64,000 nt of DNA from Devosia rhodophyticola (GCF_028816475.1 NZ_CP118247.1:930001-994000), one strand, 5' to 3'. Shown: positions 55,205 through 64,000, counted from the first letter of the stretch. The notes: a model not told the origin generated them from the sequence alone. Numbers and translations are program-made.

Positions 55205-55504
55205 TCAACTTCCTGACTCGATGCGATAGAGCCGGACTGGCGAGGGCGTGCGCGCAATGATTTTCTTGGCTTCCTGATCAAGCTGCACGCTTTTGACCCA
55301 CCAACCAGCCGTCTCACCGCCCGGAAACAAGTCTGGCGGCAGGTCGGGTTTAACAGCTGCAATGATGTCGGCCACAACCATACCGGGTGCCTTTGCGGGC
55401 AGCACATTGAGGAATGCCGTGCGCATGGCGTTAAATCTGGCCGCGTCGACCTGATAGGTCTTACCGGGCTGGCCGACATTTTCAATGGTGACCTTTTCGC
55501 TCAT
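55205..55504 (-). CDS. Small protein of unknown function in the deo operon (possibly DUF6958)
   Basis: 99 residues, starting 13 bases after the ALDH stop and ending at the deoA start. Soluble, with a mixed helix/strand pattern and conserved-looking FPGGETAGWWVKSVQLDLE-type core (here ETAGWWVKSVQLDQEAK) and SPVRLYRI at the end. It resembles a small winged-helix-like family (DUF6958) from memory only. The tight operon position suggests a role in nucleoside use or regulation. Confidence 0.75.
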   Translation of the reverse strand: MSEKVTIENVGQPGKTYQVDAARFNAMRTAFLNVLPAKAPGMVVADIIAAVKPDLPPDLFPGGETAGWWVKSVQLDQEAKKIIARTPSPVRLYRIESGS

Positions 55505-55516
55505 GCTCCCTCCTCC

Positions 55517-57886
55517 TCAAGCGCCGTATGGTATCCAGACATTCTTGATCTGGGTGGCGCGTGCCAGCAGATAATCGCCTTCAAAAAGGTGCTGGTCAGC
55601 CAGATCATAAGCCAGTCCGCGACTGGTCCAGGTCTGCTTGAGATTGCCGGTTGAGGCCTTTTCGACCATGGTTGATGCTTCAGCCGAGCCCATGAACCAG
55701 AGCGCATCAACGCCGTCATGTTCTGCAAGGGTCTTGGCCAGCGTCACGCTATCGCCGGTAACAATATTGATCACCCCCTTGGGCACGTCCGAGGTTTCGA
55801 TGACCTGATAGAAATCGGTCATCGACAGGGGCGCGGTCTGGCTGGGCACCAGGACGGCTGGATTCCCCATGGCCAGAGCAGGTGCCAACAGGGCGATAGC
55901 GCCGAGCAGCGGCATTTCGTCGGGCGCGACAATGCCCATGACCCCGATGGGTTCAACCATGGCTGCAGCAACGGTTCGCTGAGGCGGATTGTGAATGGCG
56001 CCATCATATTTGTCGGCCCATCCGGCAAAGGCGAACAGGCGTTCAACGGCAGCTGCAACCTCCCTGGCGCCGTCCTTGCCGGTTTGCGCCTTGAGGCGGT
56101 CGGCAAATTCATCGCGACGATAATCGAGATTTTCGGCGAGAAAATAGAGGATCTGGGCGCGCACATGGGCGGCGGTCGTTGCCCAGCTCAGAGCACCGCG
56201 CGCCGCTTCCACGGCGTTACGAATATCCTTGCGATTGCCCTCGCCCACTTCGCCGACCAATTGGCCGGATGCGCCGATAACCTGACGGTCATAGCCACTG
56301 TCGGGCCGGGCCTGCTTGCCACCGATATACATTTTGGCGGTCTGGTCGAGTTGGGTAGCGTCCAACGGATTGCCCGATTTGGCTGATGTAGCCTTTGTCG
56401 TGGGGGCGGCTTTAAGCGCTTTTTCCCAAGCGGGTTTCAGATAGGCGGCAAGTCCTTCCCTGCCCCCTTCGCGGCCAAAGCCACTTTCCTTGTAGCCACC
56501 AAAACCGACCGCTGCGTCGAAATTGTTGGTGCCATTGATCCAGACGACACCGGCTTTGATCTTGGGGGCAATATCGAGCGCCAGATTGATGTTCTCGCTC
56601 CAGATAGTCGCCGCGAGCCCATATTTGGTATTGTTGGCCAAGGCCACCGCTTCCTCGGGTGTGCGGAAACTCATGGCGACCAGCACGGGCCCGAATATTT
56701 CCTCGCTCACCAGCGAATTGGCGGGTGACACATTGGTCACCAGCGTTGGCTTGAGGAAGCACCCCTGCCCCGGCACGTCCATGTCCGGCTCATATATGAC
56801 AGCGCCTTCGCTGGCGCCAGCCTTTAGCAAATCCTTGACCCGGGTTACCTGAATTTGAGCGACCAGCGCGCCGATATCGACGGATTTATCGAGCGGATCG
56901 CCAACGCGTAAAGTGGCCATGCGTTTTTTCAACTTGGCGATGAAACGCTCTTCAATGCTTTCCTGCACCAGGAGGCGCGATCCAGCACAGCAGACCTGCC
57001 CCTGATTGAACCAGATGGCGTCGACCAACCCTTCGATGGCGCTATCGATATCGGCATCTTCAAACACCAGATAGGGCGACTTGCCCCCCAATTCGAGCGA
57101 CAGGCCCTTACCGGTGCCTGCGGTAGCGGCGCGAATGGCCTTGCCCACTTCCGTCGAGCCGGTAAATGCAATCTTGTCGATGCCATCATGCTCGACAATG
57201 GCCTGACCGGTTTCGCCTTCCCCGGTCACGATATTGACGACTCCCTTGGGCAAACCGATCCGGTCGCAGATTTCGGCAAACAGCAGCGCGGTCAGCGAGG
57301 TGAATTCGGCAGGTTTAAGAATTATGGTATTGCCGGCGGCGAGCGCCGGGGCGATTTTCCAGGACAGCATCAGAAGTGGAAAGTTCCACGGGATGATCTG
57401 CCCGCAAACGCCGTAGGGCACATGATCGGGGAAGGTCCGGTTCAGGTGTTGTGCCCAACCGGCGTGGTGGTAGAAATGGCGCGCCACCAAAGGAATGTCG
57501 ATGTCGCGGCTTTCCCGGATCGGCTTGCCATTATCAAGGCTTTCGAGCACGGCGAACAAACGCGAATGCTTCTGGACTGCGCGGGCGATGGCATAAAGAT
57601 ACCTGCCACGTTCGTAACCCGAAAGACCGCTCCAGCCCTTGAACGCACCGCGCGCCGCTTTTACCGCAGCGTCGACATCTGCCTGTGTGCCCTTGCTGAC
57701 CTGCGCCAAGATCTTGCCGCTGGCCGGATTTTCCGACGCGAATGTGTCGCCTGGCTTGGTCCATTTGCCATCAATATAGTGGCCAAAGGCTTGGCCGTGG
57801 CTCTCAAGCCAATCAAGCGCTGGCTGAGGCCCTTCGGGCGCCGGGCCGTATTCGAGGCTATCAAATATTTGCGCAATCTTGTTCAT
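55517..57886 (-). CDS. Double-length aldehyde dehydrogenase (ALDH16-like)
   Basis: 789 residues. Domain 1 (about 1-480) is a complete ALDH: PWNF with Asn168, general base Glu265 in LELGGKSP, nucleophile Cys299 in NQGQVCCAGSR, and KYGLAATIWS. Domain 2 (about 510-789) keeps an ALDH fold (VGVMGIVAP-like MGIVAPDEMPLL, GVINIVTGD) but has no Cys or Glu at the active positions, ending IKNVWIPYGA. This is the layout of bacterial ALDH16. Between deoC and deoA it likely oxidises the acetaldehyde that DeoC makes. The inactive second domain is probably structural. Confidence 0.92.
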   Translation of the reverse strand: MNKIAQIFDSLEYGPAPEGPQPALDWLESHGQAFGHYIDGKWTKPGDTFASENPASGKILAQVSKGTQADVDAAVKAARGAFKGWSGLSGYERGRYLYAIARAVQKHSRLFAVLESLDNGKPIRESRDIDIPLVARHFYHHAGWAQHLNRTFPDHVPYGVCGQIIPWNFPLLMLSWKIAPALAAGNTIILKPAEFTSLTALLFAEICDRIGLPKGVVNIVTGEGETGQAIVEHDGIDKIAFTGSTEVGKAIRAATAGTGKGLSLELGGKSPYLVFEDADIDSAIEGLVDAIWFNQGQVCCAGSRLLVQESIEERFIAKLKKRMATLRVGDPLDKSVDIGALVAQIQVTRVKDLLKAGASEGAVIYEPDMDVPGQGCFLKPTLVTNVSPANSLVSEEIFGPVLVAMSFRTPEEAVALANNTKYGLAATIWSENINLALDIAPKIKAGVVWINGTNNFDAAVGFGGYKESGFGREGGREGLAAYLKPAWEKALKAAPTTKATSAKSGNPLDATQLDQTAKMYIGGKQARPDSGYDRQVIGASGQLVGEVGEGNRKDIRNAVEAARGALSWATTAAHVRAQILYFLAENLDYRRDEFADRLKAQTGKDGAREVAAAVERLFAFAGWADKYDGAIHNPPQRTVAAAMVEPIGVMGIVAPDEMPLLGAIALLAPALAMGNPAVLVPSQTAPLSMTDFYQVIETSDVPKGVINIVTGDSVTLAKTLAEHDGVDALWFMGSAEASTMVEKASTGNLKQTWTSRGLAYDLADQHLFEGDYLLARATQIKNVWIPYGA

Positions 57887-57986
57887 GGTTGGCCTCCTTC
57901 AGAGTGCCGCTGTAATTCTAGAGATCGCAGCCCCCGCCGTCCTTCCGCAAGGGAAGATGTGATCCGGGGCCCGAGGTGCACCCCCG

Positions 57987-58976
57987 CTAAACCATTGGTT
58001 GGCGATAATCGGCCGAATAGTTACCGGTCAGGCCATGCTCCAGCTGCCGCTCAATGTCGGTTAGCAACGAAGAAGCGCCGAAGCGGAACAGGTGCGGCTG
58101 CAGCCAGTGCGTGCCCAATTCCTCTTTCATCAGCGCCATATAATTGAGCGCGTCCTTGGAATGGGAAATGCCGCCGGCGGGTTTGTAGCCGATCTCGATG
58201 CCGGTTTCTTCATGGAACCAGCGGATCATGCGGATCATGGCCAGCGAGGTGGGCAAATTGGCATTGACCTTTTCCTTGCCGGTCGAGGTCTTGATGAAGT
58301 CGGCACCGGCCAACATACACACCAGCGATGCCTTGGCAACATTGGTCAGGGTTGCCAGTTCGCCGGTTCCCAGAATGGTTTTCATGTGCGCATCGCCACA
58401 GGCCTTGCGGAAGGCCTTGACCTGATCATACAGCGCCTGCCAGTCGCCGCGCAGCACCATGCCGCGCTCGATGACAATATCAATCTCGCTGGCCCCATCG
58501 GCGACCGAGCTTTCGATTTCCTTGAGCTTGGTCTCTACGGGTGCCAGGCCATGTGGAAAGGCGGTCGAAACTGCCGCGACCGGTATATTGGTGCCCTGCA
58601 GCGCCGCGACGGCAGTGGCGACAAAACTATGATAGACGCAGACCGCACCAGGCTTGATATCCAGCTTGGCGATACCGAGCGCGTCGACGATATCGGAGCG
58701 CAATGGGTGCCGGGCTTTGGCGCAAAGCCGTTCGACGCGCCCGGCCGTGTCGTCAGCATTAAGGGTCGTGAGGTCGATCATGGTGATCGCCTTCAGGAGC
58801 CAGGCAAGCTGGTATTCCTTCTTGACTGTGCGGCGCGTGCCAATGGTGGCGGCCCGCCGTTCCAACGCCGAGCGGTTCATGCGGACGCGCCCGACCCAAT
58901 CAAGATCAAGCGGAAAGCCGGGATTGCGTTTGTGCCCTGCGTCGGTGGGGCTGTGATCGACTACTCGTAAACTCAT
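57987..58976 (-). CDS. deoC: Deoxyribose-phosphate aldolase
   Basis: Cleaves 2-deoxyribose-5-phosphate to acetaldehyde and glyceraldehyde-3-phosphate. 329 residues, the longer DeoC type. The Schiff-base Lys lies in ADFIKTSTGKEKVN, and the second Lys in IGYKPAGGIS; AVSTAFPHG and EIDIVIERG are also conserved. An N-terminal extension of about 70 residues is normal in this subgroup. Confidence 0.96.
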   Translation of the reverse strand: MSLRVVDHSPTDAGHKRNPGFPLDLDWVGRVRMNRSALERRAATIGTRRTVKKEYQLAWLLKAITMIDLTTLNADDTAGRVERLCAKARHPLRSDIVDALGIAKLDIKPGAVCVYHSFVATAVAALQGTNIPVAAVSTAFPHGLAPVETKLKEIESSVADGASEIDIVIERGMVLRGDWQALYDQVKAFRKACGDAHMKTILGTGELATLTNVAKASLVCMLAGADFIKTSTGKEKVNANLPTSLAMIRMIRWFHEETGIEIGYKPAGGISHSKDALNYMALMKEELGTHWLQPHLFRFGASSLLTDIERQLEHGLTGNYSADYRQPMV

Positions 58977-58982
58977 TTGGGC

Positions 58983-59777
58983 TCAAAGCTCCTCCACGAG
59001 GGCGGGAATGAGTTTGCTCAATTTTTCCGCGCCCTGCACAGCCATGGTCTTGGTGTGCGCGTGGCTTATGTTTTCACTCGACAGACCCGCGCCCATATTG
59101 GTGATGGACGAGCAGGCCCAGATTTTCATGCCCAGAAAACGTCCGATTATCACTTCGGGCGCTGTGGACATGCCGACAGCATTGGCCCCCATCCGAATTG
59201 CCATCTGGATTTCGGCCGGGGTTTCAAAGCTGGGGCCGGAATACCAAAAATAGACCCCTTCGCGCAGGCCAATTTCCAATCTGTCGGCAATCAGCCCCGC
59301 TTTGGCGCGCAGATCGGGAGCGTAGCAATCGACCATGTTCACAAAACGGCGGTCAGTCGCTTCACCTATCAGCGGATTCATGCCGGCATAATTGATATGA
59401 TCAGCAATCATCATCAGTTGGCCCGGGGGATTTTCGGCCTCGAGCGAACCAGCAGAATTGGTCAGCAGAAGGGTTTGTGCGCCCAGATCGGCCATCGCCT
59501 CAAGCGCTGGCCGCATGGCGGCGGCATTGCCATGTTCATAATAGTGCTCACGCCCGGTCAGGACCGCCACGCGCTTGCCACCCATGATCCCGATCAGCAG
59601 ATCGCGACCATGCCCGGAAACCCCGCCGCCGGGAAATCCCTTGAGTTCGGAAAAAGGAATGGTGACCGTTTCGGTCATCAGTTCGCCAATCGCCAACAAG
59701 CCCGATCCCAACACCAGCGCCGCCGAGATCGGCTCGTGCCCGGCGATTTTGCGGATGGTTTTTAGCGCTTTACTCAT
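58983..59777 (-). CDS. Purine-nucleoside phosphorylase (trimeric PNP/MTAP family)
   Basis: Cleaves purine (deoxy)nucleosides to base and pentose-1-phosphate. 264 residues. LVLGSGLLAIGE near the N-terminus, the phosphate motif SGHGRDLLIG, LLTNSAGSLE and VGMSTAPEVI are those of the trimeric class (PunA/XapA), not the hexameric DeoD class. Overlaps cdd by four bases. Confidence 0.93.
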   Translation of the reverse strand: MSKALKTIRKIAGHEPISAALVLGSGLLAIGELMTETVTIPFSELKGFPGGGVSGHGRDLLIGIMGGKRVAVLTGREHYYEHGNAAAMRPALEAMADLGAQTLLLTNSAGSLEAENPPGQLMMIADHINYAGMNPLIGEATDRRFVNMVDCYAPDLRAKAGLIADRLEIGLREGVYFWYSGPSFETPAEIQMAIRMGANAVGMSTAPEVIIGRFLGMKIWACSSITNMGAGLSSENISHAHTKTMAVQGAEKLSKLIPALVEEL

Positions 59778-60184
59778 TTGCCCAGAAACTCCGGGCCAAA
59801 GGAATGGGGCAGCAATTGTTCGAGTGTGCTGGTCAACGGCTCGCCTTCCACGCCGTGGGAGATGACCACGGCGTCAAGATCTGCAAATTCGCGGATACGC
59901 TGGCGGCAGCCGCCACACGGGGTCACTGGGTCAGTGCCGGGACCGGTAACGTAAATCGCCTTGATCCGCCTGGCACCCCCGGCAATCATGGCTGCAATGG
60001 CCGAGGCTTCGGCGCAATTGCCCTGCGGATAGGCCGCGTTCTCAATATTGCAGCCTGCATATATCTGCCCATCATCGGCAAGAATGGCCGCGCCCACTGA
60101 AAAACCCGAATAGGGGGCGTAGGCTTTGGCACGAACGGCTTCGGCGGCTGCGAAAAGGGCCTCACCTAATTTTGGCTCGGCCAC
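59774..60184 (-). CDS. cdd: Cytidine deaminase
   Basis: Deaminates cytidine and deoxycytidine. 136 residues with a GTG start, the small tetrameric type. Zinc and catalytic residues are in GNCAEASAI (Cys-Ala-Glu) and PCGGCRQ; the N-terminal PYSGFSVGAAI is typical. Makes uridine for the downstream phosphorylase. Tightly packed between the permease and PNP genes. Confidence 0.96.
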   Translation of the reverse strand: MAEPKLGEALFAAAEAVRAKAYAPYSGFSVGAAILADDGQIYAGCNIENAAYPQGNCAEASAIAAMIAGGARRIKAIYVTGPGTDPVTPCGGCRQRIREFADLDAVVISHGVEGEPLTSTLEQLLPHSFGPEFLGK

Positions 60185-60186
60185 GG

Positions 60187-61158
60187 CTAGCGCTCCTTGG
60201 TATAGGGCTGGCCCGCGGCCTTGGGTGCCACGGCGCGACCGATGAAGCCGGCAAGTAGAACAACCGTCAGGATGTAAGGCAGCACCTGAATGGCCTGCAC
60301 CGGTACCTCGCCAATGACCGGGAACTGAATACCCTGCAAACGAAACTGCAGCGCATCAAGAAAGCCGAACAGCAGGCAGGTAGCCAGGGCCGGCCACGGC
60401 TTCCATTTGGCAAAGATCAATGCTGCCAGTGCGATGTAGCCACGCCCCGCCGACATATTGTTGTTAAATCCGGCTGACTGGGCGATGGACAGATAGGTAC
60501 CACCAATACCCACCAGAACTGCGGTGATAATGAGCGCCTGATAACGCAGCAGGGTGACAGACATGCCGGCGGTATCGAGGGCCTTGGGATTTTCGCCCAC
60601 GGCGCGCAGGCGCAAACCGAAGCGGGTTGAAAACAGCACCCAAGCGGTTACCGGCACCGCGATAAAGGCCACATAGGCCAGAATATTGTGCCCCGAAATC
60701 AGCTCGGAATAGAGACCCCCAAGAATTGGGACGTCCTTGACCTGATCGGCATACGGCAAGGAGATTGGTCCAAAACGTTGACTCTGGCTCAGTTGCGGGG
60801 TGAAGCCGCCGCGATGAAACCAGCTTTGCCCGAGAAATGTCGTCAGTCCGGCGGCCAGAAAATTCAGCGCGACGCCCGATATAATCTGATTGCCCTTGAG
60901 ATTGATCGAGGCCAGACCGTGAATCCCCGACATGCCCAAAGCCACGCCAATGCCGGCCAATAGCCCAAGCCATGGCGAACCAGTTACCGCGGACATGGCA
61001 GCCGCTCCAAAAGCGGCGCCAAGCAATTTGCCCTCAAGCCCGATGTCGACGATACCAGCGCGTTCCGAATAGAGCCCGGCAAGACACGCCAGGATCAAGG
61101 GAATGGCAAGACGGACGGTCGAGTCCAGAATGAGGATGAGATCTGTATAATAATGCAT
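60187..61158 (-). CDS. Nucleoside ABC transporter permease (NupC/BMP-type system, second permease)
   Basis: 323 residues, about 8-9 membrane segments, BPD_transp_2 fold. SERAGIVDIGLEGKLLGAAFGA is the N-terminal signature of nucleoside/simple-sugar permeases of this class (in pieces: ERAGIVDIGLEG), and AVGENPKALDTAGM is the ATPase-contacting loop. Partner of the preceding permease, whose stop overlaps its ATG by one base. Confidence 0.93.
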   Translation of the reverse strand: MHYYTDLILILDSTVRLAIPLILACLAGLYSERAGIVDIGLEGKLLGAAFGAAAMSAVTGSPWLGLLAGIGVALGMSGIHGLASINLKGNQIISGVALNFLAAGLTTFLGQSWFHRGGFTPQLSQSQRFGPISLPYADQVKDVPILGGLYSELISGHNILAYVAFIAVPVTAWVLFSTRFGLRLRAVGENPKALDTAGMSVTLLRYQALIITAVLVGIGGTYLSIAQSAGFNNNMSAGRGYIALAALIFAKWKPWPALATCLLFGFLDALQFRLQGIQFPVIGEVPVQAIQVLPYILTVVLLAGFIGRAVAPKAAGQPYTKER

Positions 61159-62261
61159 CAGCCGCCCTCCGCCGATGAATTATCGGGCGGTTTGAAAAAG
61201 ACCCGCTCCAGCGGTGGCCGCAGCATGTCGCCCATGGCACCAGTGAACAGGATGACCAGTGCCTGAATGGTCACGATCATTTCGCGCGTGATGCCGGGCA
61301 TGGAAAATGCCAGTTCCTGCCCGCCCTGATAAAGCGCGCCGAATAAGAGCGCTGAAAGCGCCACCCCAAATGGATGTCCCTTGCCCATGAAAGCAACAGC
61401 AACACCAACAAAGCCGGCGCCGCTAACGAAATTGAGGATCAAACGTCCCTGAACGCCACCAACATTATTGACCGCGACCATGCCTGCCATTGCGCCAGCC
61501 AGTGCCATGGTGATCATGATCATGCGTGAATTGGAGATACCGGCATAACGGGCCGCCGTTGGGTTCTGTCCCAGCACGCGCATGGCAAAGCCGAATTTGG
61601 TCCGCCAGACCAGCCAGTACACACCGACCAACGCCAGAAGCGCCAGAATGAAGCTGATATTGACCGGGGAATGTTTGAACAGATCCCAGAAGACATTGAG
61701 TTGCGGCACTCGGCTGATAGCATCAATGGGTGCACTTTCGTCAGAATTCACCCCGTCGGGTTTTAAGTGCTTGGAGATGATGTAGCCCATCATCGAGACG
61801 GCAATGAAGTTGAACAGGATAGTGGTGATAACGATGTGGCTGCCACGCTTTGCCTGCAGGTAGCCGGGAATGAAGGCCCACGCGGCGCCGAACAGGCCGC
61901 CCGCCACAATCATGGCAGGAACGGTAACCAGCCAAGGCAGGCCATTGAGTGCCAGGGCAACCAGGATGACACCAAGGCCAGCGACATAGGCCTGCCCTTC
62001 TGGCCCGATATTAAAGAGCCCCGCCTGATAGGCCAGGGACACAGCCAACCCGGCGAAAATGAAATCGGTGGTGTAGTAGAGGGTATAGCCAAAGCCACTA
62101 CCATAGCCGAAGGCGCCATAGATCATGATGCCCACCGCATCGAGCGGATTTTGCCCGACCAGCATCACGACGATACCGCCGATCAAAAAGGCGAGCATGA
62201 CATTGAGCACTGGCAATAGCGCAACATCAACCCAGCGCGGTAAGGGGACGCGCGCACTCAT
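61158..62261 (-). CDS. Nucleoside ABC transporter permease (first permease)
   Basis: 367 residues, about 9-10 membrane segments, BPD_transp_2 fold. AYQAGLFNIGPEGQAYVAG is the conserved N-terminal signature and VLGQNPTAARYAG the coupling loop. With the adjacent ATPase and BMP-type binding protein it forms a nucleoside importer. Start overlaps the ATPase gene by four bases. Confidence 0.93.
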   Translation of the reverse strand: MSARVPLPRWVDVALLPVLNVMLAFLIGGIVVMLVGQNPLDAVGIMIYGAFGYGSGFGYTLYYTTDFIFAGLAVSLAYQAGLFNIGPEGQAYVAGLGVILVALALNGLPWLVTVPAMIVAGGLFGAAWAFIPGYLQAKRGSHIVITTILFNFIAVSMMGYIISKHLKPDGVNSDESAPIDAISRVPQLNVFWDLFKHSPVNISFILALLALVGVYWLVWRTKFGFAMRVLGQNPTAARYAGISNSRMIMITMALAGAMAGMVAVNNVGGVQGRLILNFVSGAGFVGVAVAFMGKGHPFGVALSALLFGALYQGGQELAFSMPGITREMIVTIQALVILFTGAMGDMLRPPLERVFFKPPDNSSAEGG

Positions 62262-63931
62262 TGAGATTCATCCTTATCCACGCGCGGGCTCATTTCCGTT
62301 AGCGTTTTCTCTATCGGGGTCACATGCTCAGGCAGGCGCGCCTCTGTTTCGGATTCCCCACTCGCGCCCCCCTCGTGAACACCTGCCATGAGCAAGCCGA
62401 GCGCGCCTTCATCGGCGGTTGCCGGATCGGCTTCACCGACGATTTCACCGTCAAACAGCACCAGAATGCGATCCGACAGCGAGCGAATTTCGTCCAACTC
62501 CACCGAAACGAGCAGGATGGCCTTCCCCGCATCGCGCATGGCAATTATCTGCTTGTGGATAAATTCGATCGCGCCGATGTCGACGCCGCGTGTTGGTTGC
62601 CCGACGATCAGCACATCGGGATTGCGCTCCATTTCACGGGCCAGCACGATTTTCTGCTGATTGCCGCCTGAGAAATTAGCGGTCTTGAGAGCCGTGTTGG
62701 CCGGGCGAATGTCAAATTTCTCGATGCGCTCTGCCGCCTCGGATTTGGCTTTGGCAATATCAAGCCCAAGGCCTGAACCATAGGAATTATGATAGCCGAG
62801 AATTGAATTCTCCCACTCGAGCAACGTGGTGACCAGCCCCTCGCGCAGCCGATCTTCAGGCACATGAGCCAAGCCAGCATCGCGCAAACGTGCGGCGCCA
62901 TCGTCGCCAAAGGCAGAAATTGCCTGACCGTTGACCTCGACGCTGCCAAGGGTCTGGTCTCGCATGCCCGAAATGGCTTCGAGCAATTCGGACTGGCCGT
63001 TGCCGGCCACCCCGGCAATGCCAACAATTTCGCCGGCACGCACCTGAAAGCTGACGTTCTTGACCCGGGCGATACCAAAATCATCGGTAACGACGAGATC
63101 CTTGACCTTGAGTAGTACGTCTCCAGGGGAGGCTGGCCCTTTTTCCACTTCAAGTAGCACCCGCCGCCCGACCATAAGCTCAGCCAGCTCACCCGGCGAG
63201 GTCTGCGCGGTTTCAAGGGTCTTGACCATAGTCCCCTGCCGCATCACCGAAACCTCGTCGGTGATGGCCATGATTTCACGCAATTTATGCGTGATGAGAA
63301 TGATGGTCTTGCCCTCGTCGCGCAGGGTTTTGAGAATACGGAACAGATGGTCGGCCTCGGCCGGGGTCAGAACGCCGGTCGGCTCGTCGAGAATGAGAAT
63401 GTCGGCGCCGCGATAGAGCGCTTTCAATATTTCAACGCGCTGCTGCTGGCCAACCGAGAGATCCTCGATCAACGCGTCGGGATCAACCTCCAGGCCATAG
63501 TCCTTGGCCAATTGCTTGAGCTGGTCTCGCGCCTTGCTCAGCGTCGGCCCCAAAAGCGCGCTATCTTCGGCGCCCAGCACGACGTTTTCAATGACAGTAA
63601 AATTATCAACCAGCATAAAGTGCTGGTGCACCATGCCGATACCCAGCGCCAGCGCATGGCGACTATCGGTAATCGAAACCGGCTTGCCGCTAACGTGAAT
63701 GGTGCCGCTATCGGCGGTATAGAAGCCGTAAAGGATCGACATCAGGGTCGATTTTCCCGCGCCATTTTCACCCACGATACCGTGAACGGTACCACGCTGA
63801 ACCGACAGGTGAATGTCACGATTGGCTCGAACCGGGCCAAAACTCTTATTGATACCCACAAGCTTGATGGCCGGGGGCAAGGCAGCGGCTGTTTCCAGCC
63901 GCTGCGTCGAAGATGATGCATCTTTTGCCAT
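62258..63931 (-). CDS. Nucleoside ABC transporter ATP-binding protein, two ATPase domains
   Basis: 557 residues from the ATG at 63931. Tandem ATPase domains: first with Walker A GENGAGKST, signature LSVGQQQRVEIL and Walker B ILILDEPTGVLTP; second with a degenerate Walker A (GVAGNGQSELL), signature FSGGNQQKIV and LIVGQPTRGVD. This is the RbsA/BmpC-type arrangement used for nucleosides and sugars. Starts 21 bases after the binding-protein stop. Confidence 0.94.
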   Translation of the reverse strand: MAKDASSSTQRLETAAALPPAIKLVGINKSFGPVRANRDIHLSVQRGTVHGIVGENGAGKSTLMSILYGFYTADSGTIHVSGKPVSITDSRHALALGIGMVHQHFMLVDNFTVIENVVLGAEDSALLGPTLSKARDQLKQLAKDYGLEVDPDALIEDLSVGQQQRVEILKALYRGADILILDEPTGVLTPAEADHLFRILKTLRDEGKTIILITHKLREIMAITDEVSVMRQGTMVKTLETAQTSPGELAELMVGRRVLLEVEKGPASPGDVLLKVKDLVVTDDFGIARVKNVSFQVRAGEIVGIAGVAGNGQSELLEAISGMRDQTLGSVEVNGQAISAFGDDGAARLRDAGLAHVPEDRLREGLVTTLLEWENSILGYHNSYGSGLGLDIAKAKSEAAERIEKFDIRPANTALKTANFSGGNQQKIVLAREMERNPDVLIVGQPTRGVDIGAIEFIHKQIIAMRDAGKAILLVSVELDEIRSLSDRILVLFDGEIVGEADPATADEGALGLLMAGVHEGGASGESETEARLPEHVTPIEKTLTEMSPRVDKDESQ

Positions 63932-63951
63932 CAGGCGGTTCCCGTCTTCAA

Positions 63952-64000
63952 TCAGACGGGACACGCCTTGTCTTCACGGTAGTCGTGAACGACGATGTCG
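63952..64000 (-). CDS. BMP-family nucleoside-binding lipoprotein, C-terminal fragment (5' part outside window)
   Basis: Only the last 15 codons and the TGA are present, reading DIVVHDYREDKACPV. Its length-independent position before a two-domain ATPase, and an ending that resembles other BMP binding proteins, support a nucleoside-binding lipoprotein. The promoter and any deo regulator would be upstream, outside the window. Confidence 0.7.
   Translation of the reverse strand, partial: DIVVHDYREDKACPV

Noticed and set aside
1..64000. tRNA genes, rRNA, CRISPR arrays, insertion sequences or phage genes
   Set aside because: No cloverleaf-like segment with a terminal CCA region, repeat-spacer array, transposase or integrase was found in the gaps; a dedicated RNA search could still detect a missed tRNA.

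Overview
The window looks like chromosomal DNA of an alphaproteobacterium of the Hyphomicrobiales, most like Devosia or a close relative. This is inferred from gene content and order (phoR-pstSCA, dnaX beside a small SRP RNA, def-fmt-truA, a Ctp-type tad pilus locus, a deo operon with a double-length aldehyde dehydrogenase) and from GC-rich, tightly packed genes. There is no rRNA, tRNA, CRISPR array, insertion sequence or prophage that I can recognise.

Layout: 1-5141 (minus) holds the phosphate-starvation block phoR-pstS-pstC-pstA, with a Pho box before pstS and a polyphosphate kinase (ppk2) divergent from phoR. 6188-23122 holds mixed metabolic genes: an N-formylglutamate amidohydrolase, an ethanolamine-type permease, a mannitol dehydrogenase family enzyme opposite a KDG kinase, a DUF924 protein, a two-domain extradiol-dioxygenase-like protein, a small YARHG-like secreted protein, Ohr, an ABC exporter, an M29 aminopeptidase, an SDR/amidohydrolase/isomerase group around a perfect palindrome, a MerA-like flavoprotein, a pirin and a LOG protein. 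23263-26865 holds lysine/DAP genes dapD and dapE, a DUF805 protein and two related small membrane proteins. 26862-30352 holds truA-fmt-def and rmuC. 30353-32000 is a small patch of different base composition with an ABM monooxygenase and a DUF4037 protein. 32087-36269 holds an acidic protein, recR, ybaB, dnaX, the SRP RNA and pheA. 36526-39826 holds a membrane-anchored cytochrome c, a hydroxyacid dehydrogenase and an M17 peptidase.

39977-51293 is a tad/Flp pilus locus: TadD-like lipoprotein (+), then tadC, tadB, cpaF, cpaE, cpaC, cpaB, cpaA and flp (all minus), then a CpaC-N-domain protein and two TadE-type genes (+). No cpaD is present. 51361-64000 is, apart from one HAD hydrolase, a single minus-strand nucleoside uptake and salvage operon: BMP-type binding protein (partial), two-domain ATPase, two permeases, cytidine deaminase, purine nucleoside phosphorylase, deoC, ALDH16-like dehydrogenase, a small unknown protein, deoA, deoB and upp. 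It would import nucleosides, strip the bases, convert deoxyribose to glyceraldehyde-3-phosphate plus acetaldehyde, and oxidise the acetaldehyde.

The most notable observation is that three genes expected to be intact (dapE, dnaX, cpaA) are each broken by a single missing base in a short homopolymer run, and each returns to the normal family length when one base is restored. This points to a sequence-quality problem unless read data show otherwise; dnaX also deserves a check for programmed frameshifting. I did not find a convincing wholly new system.
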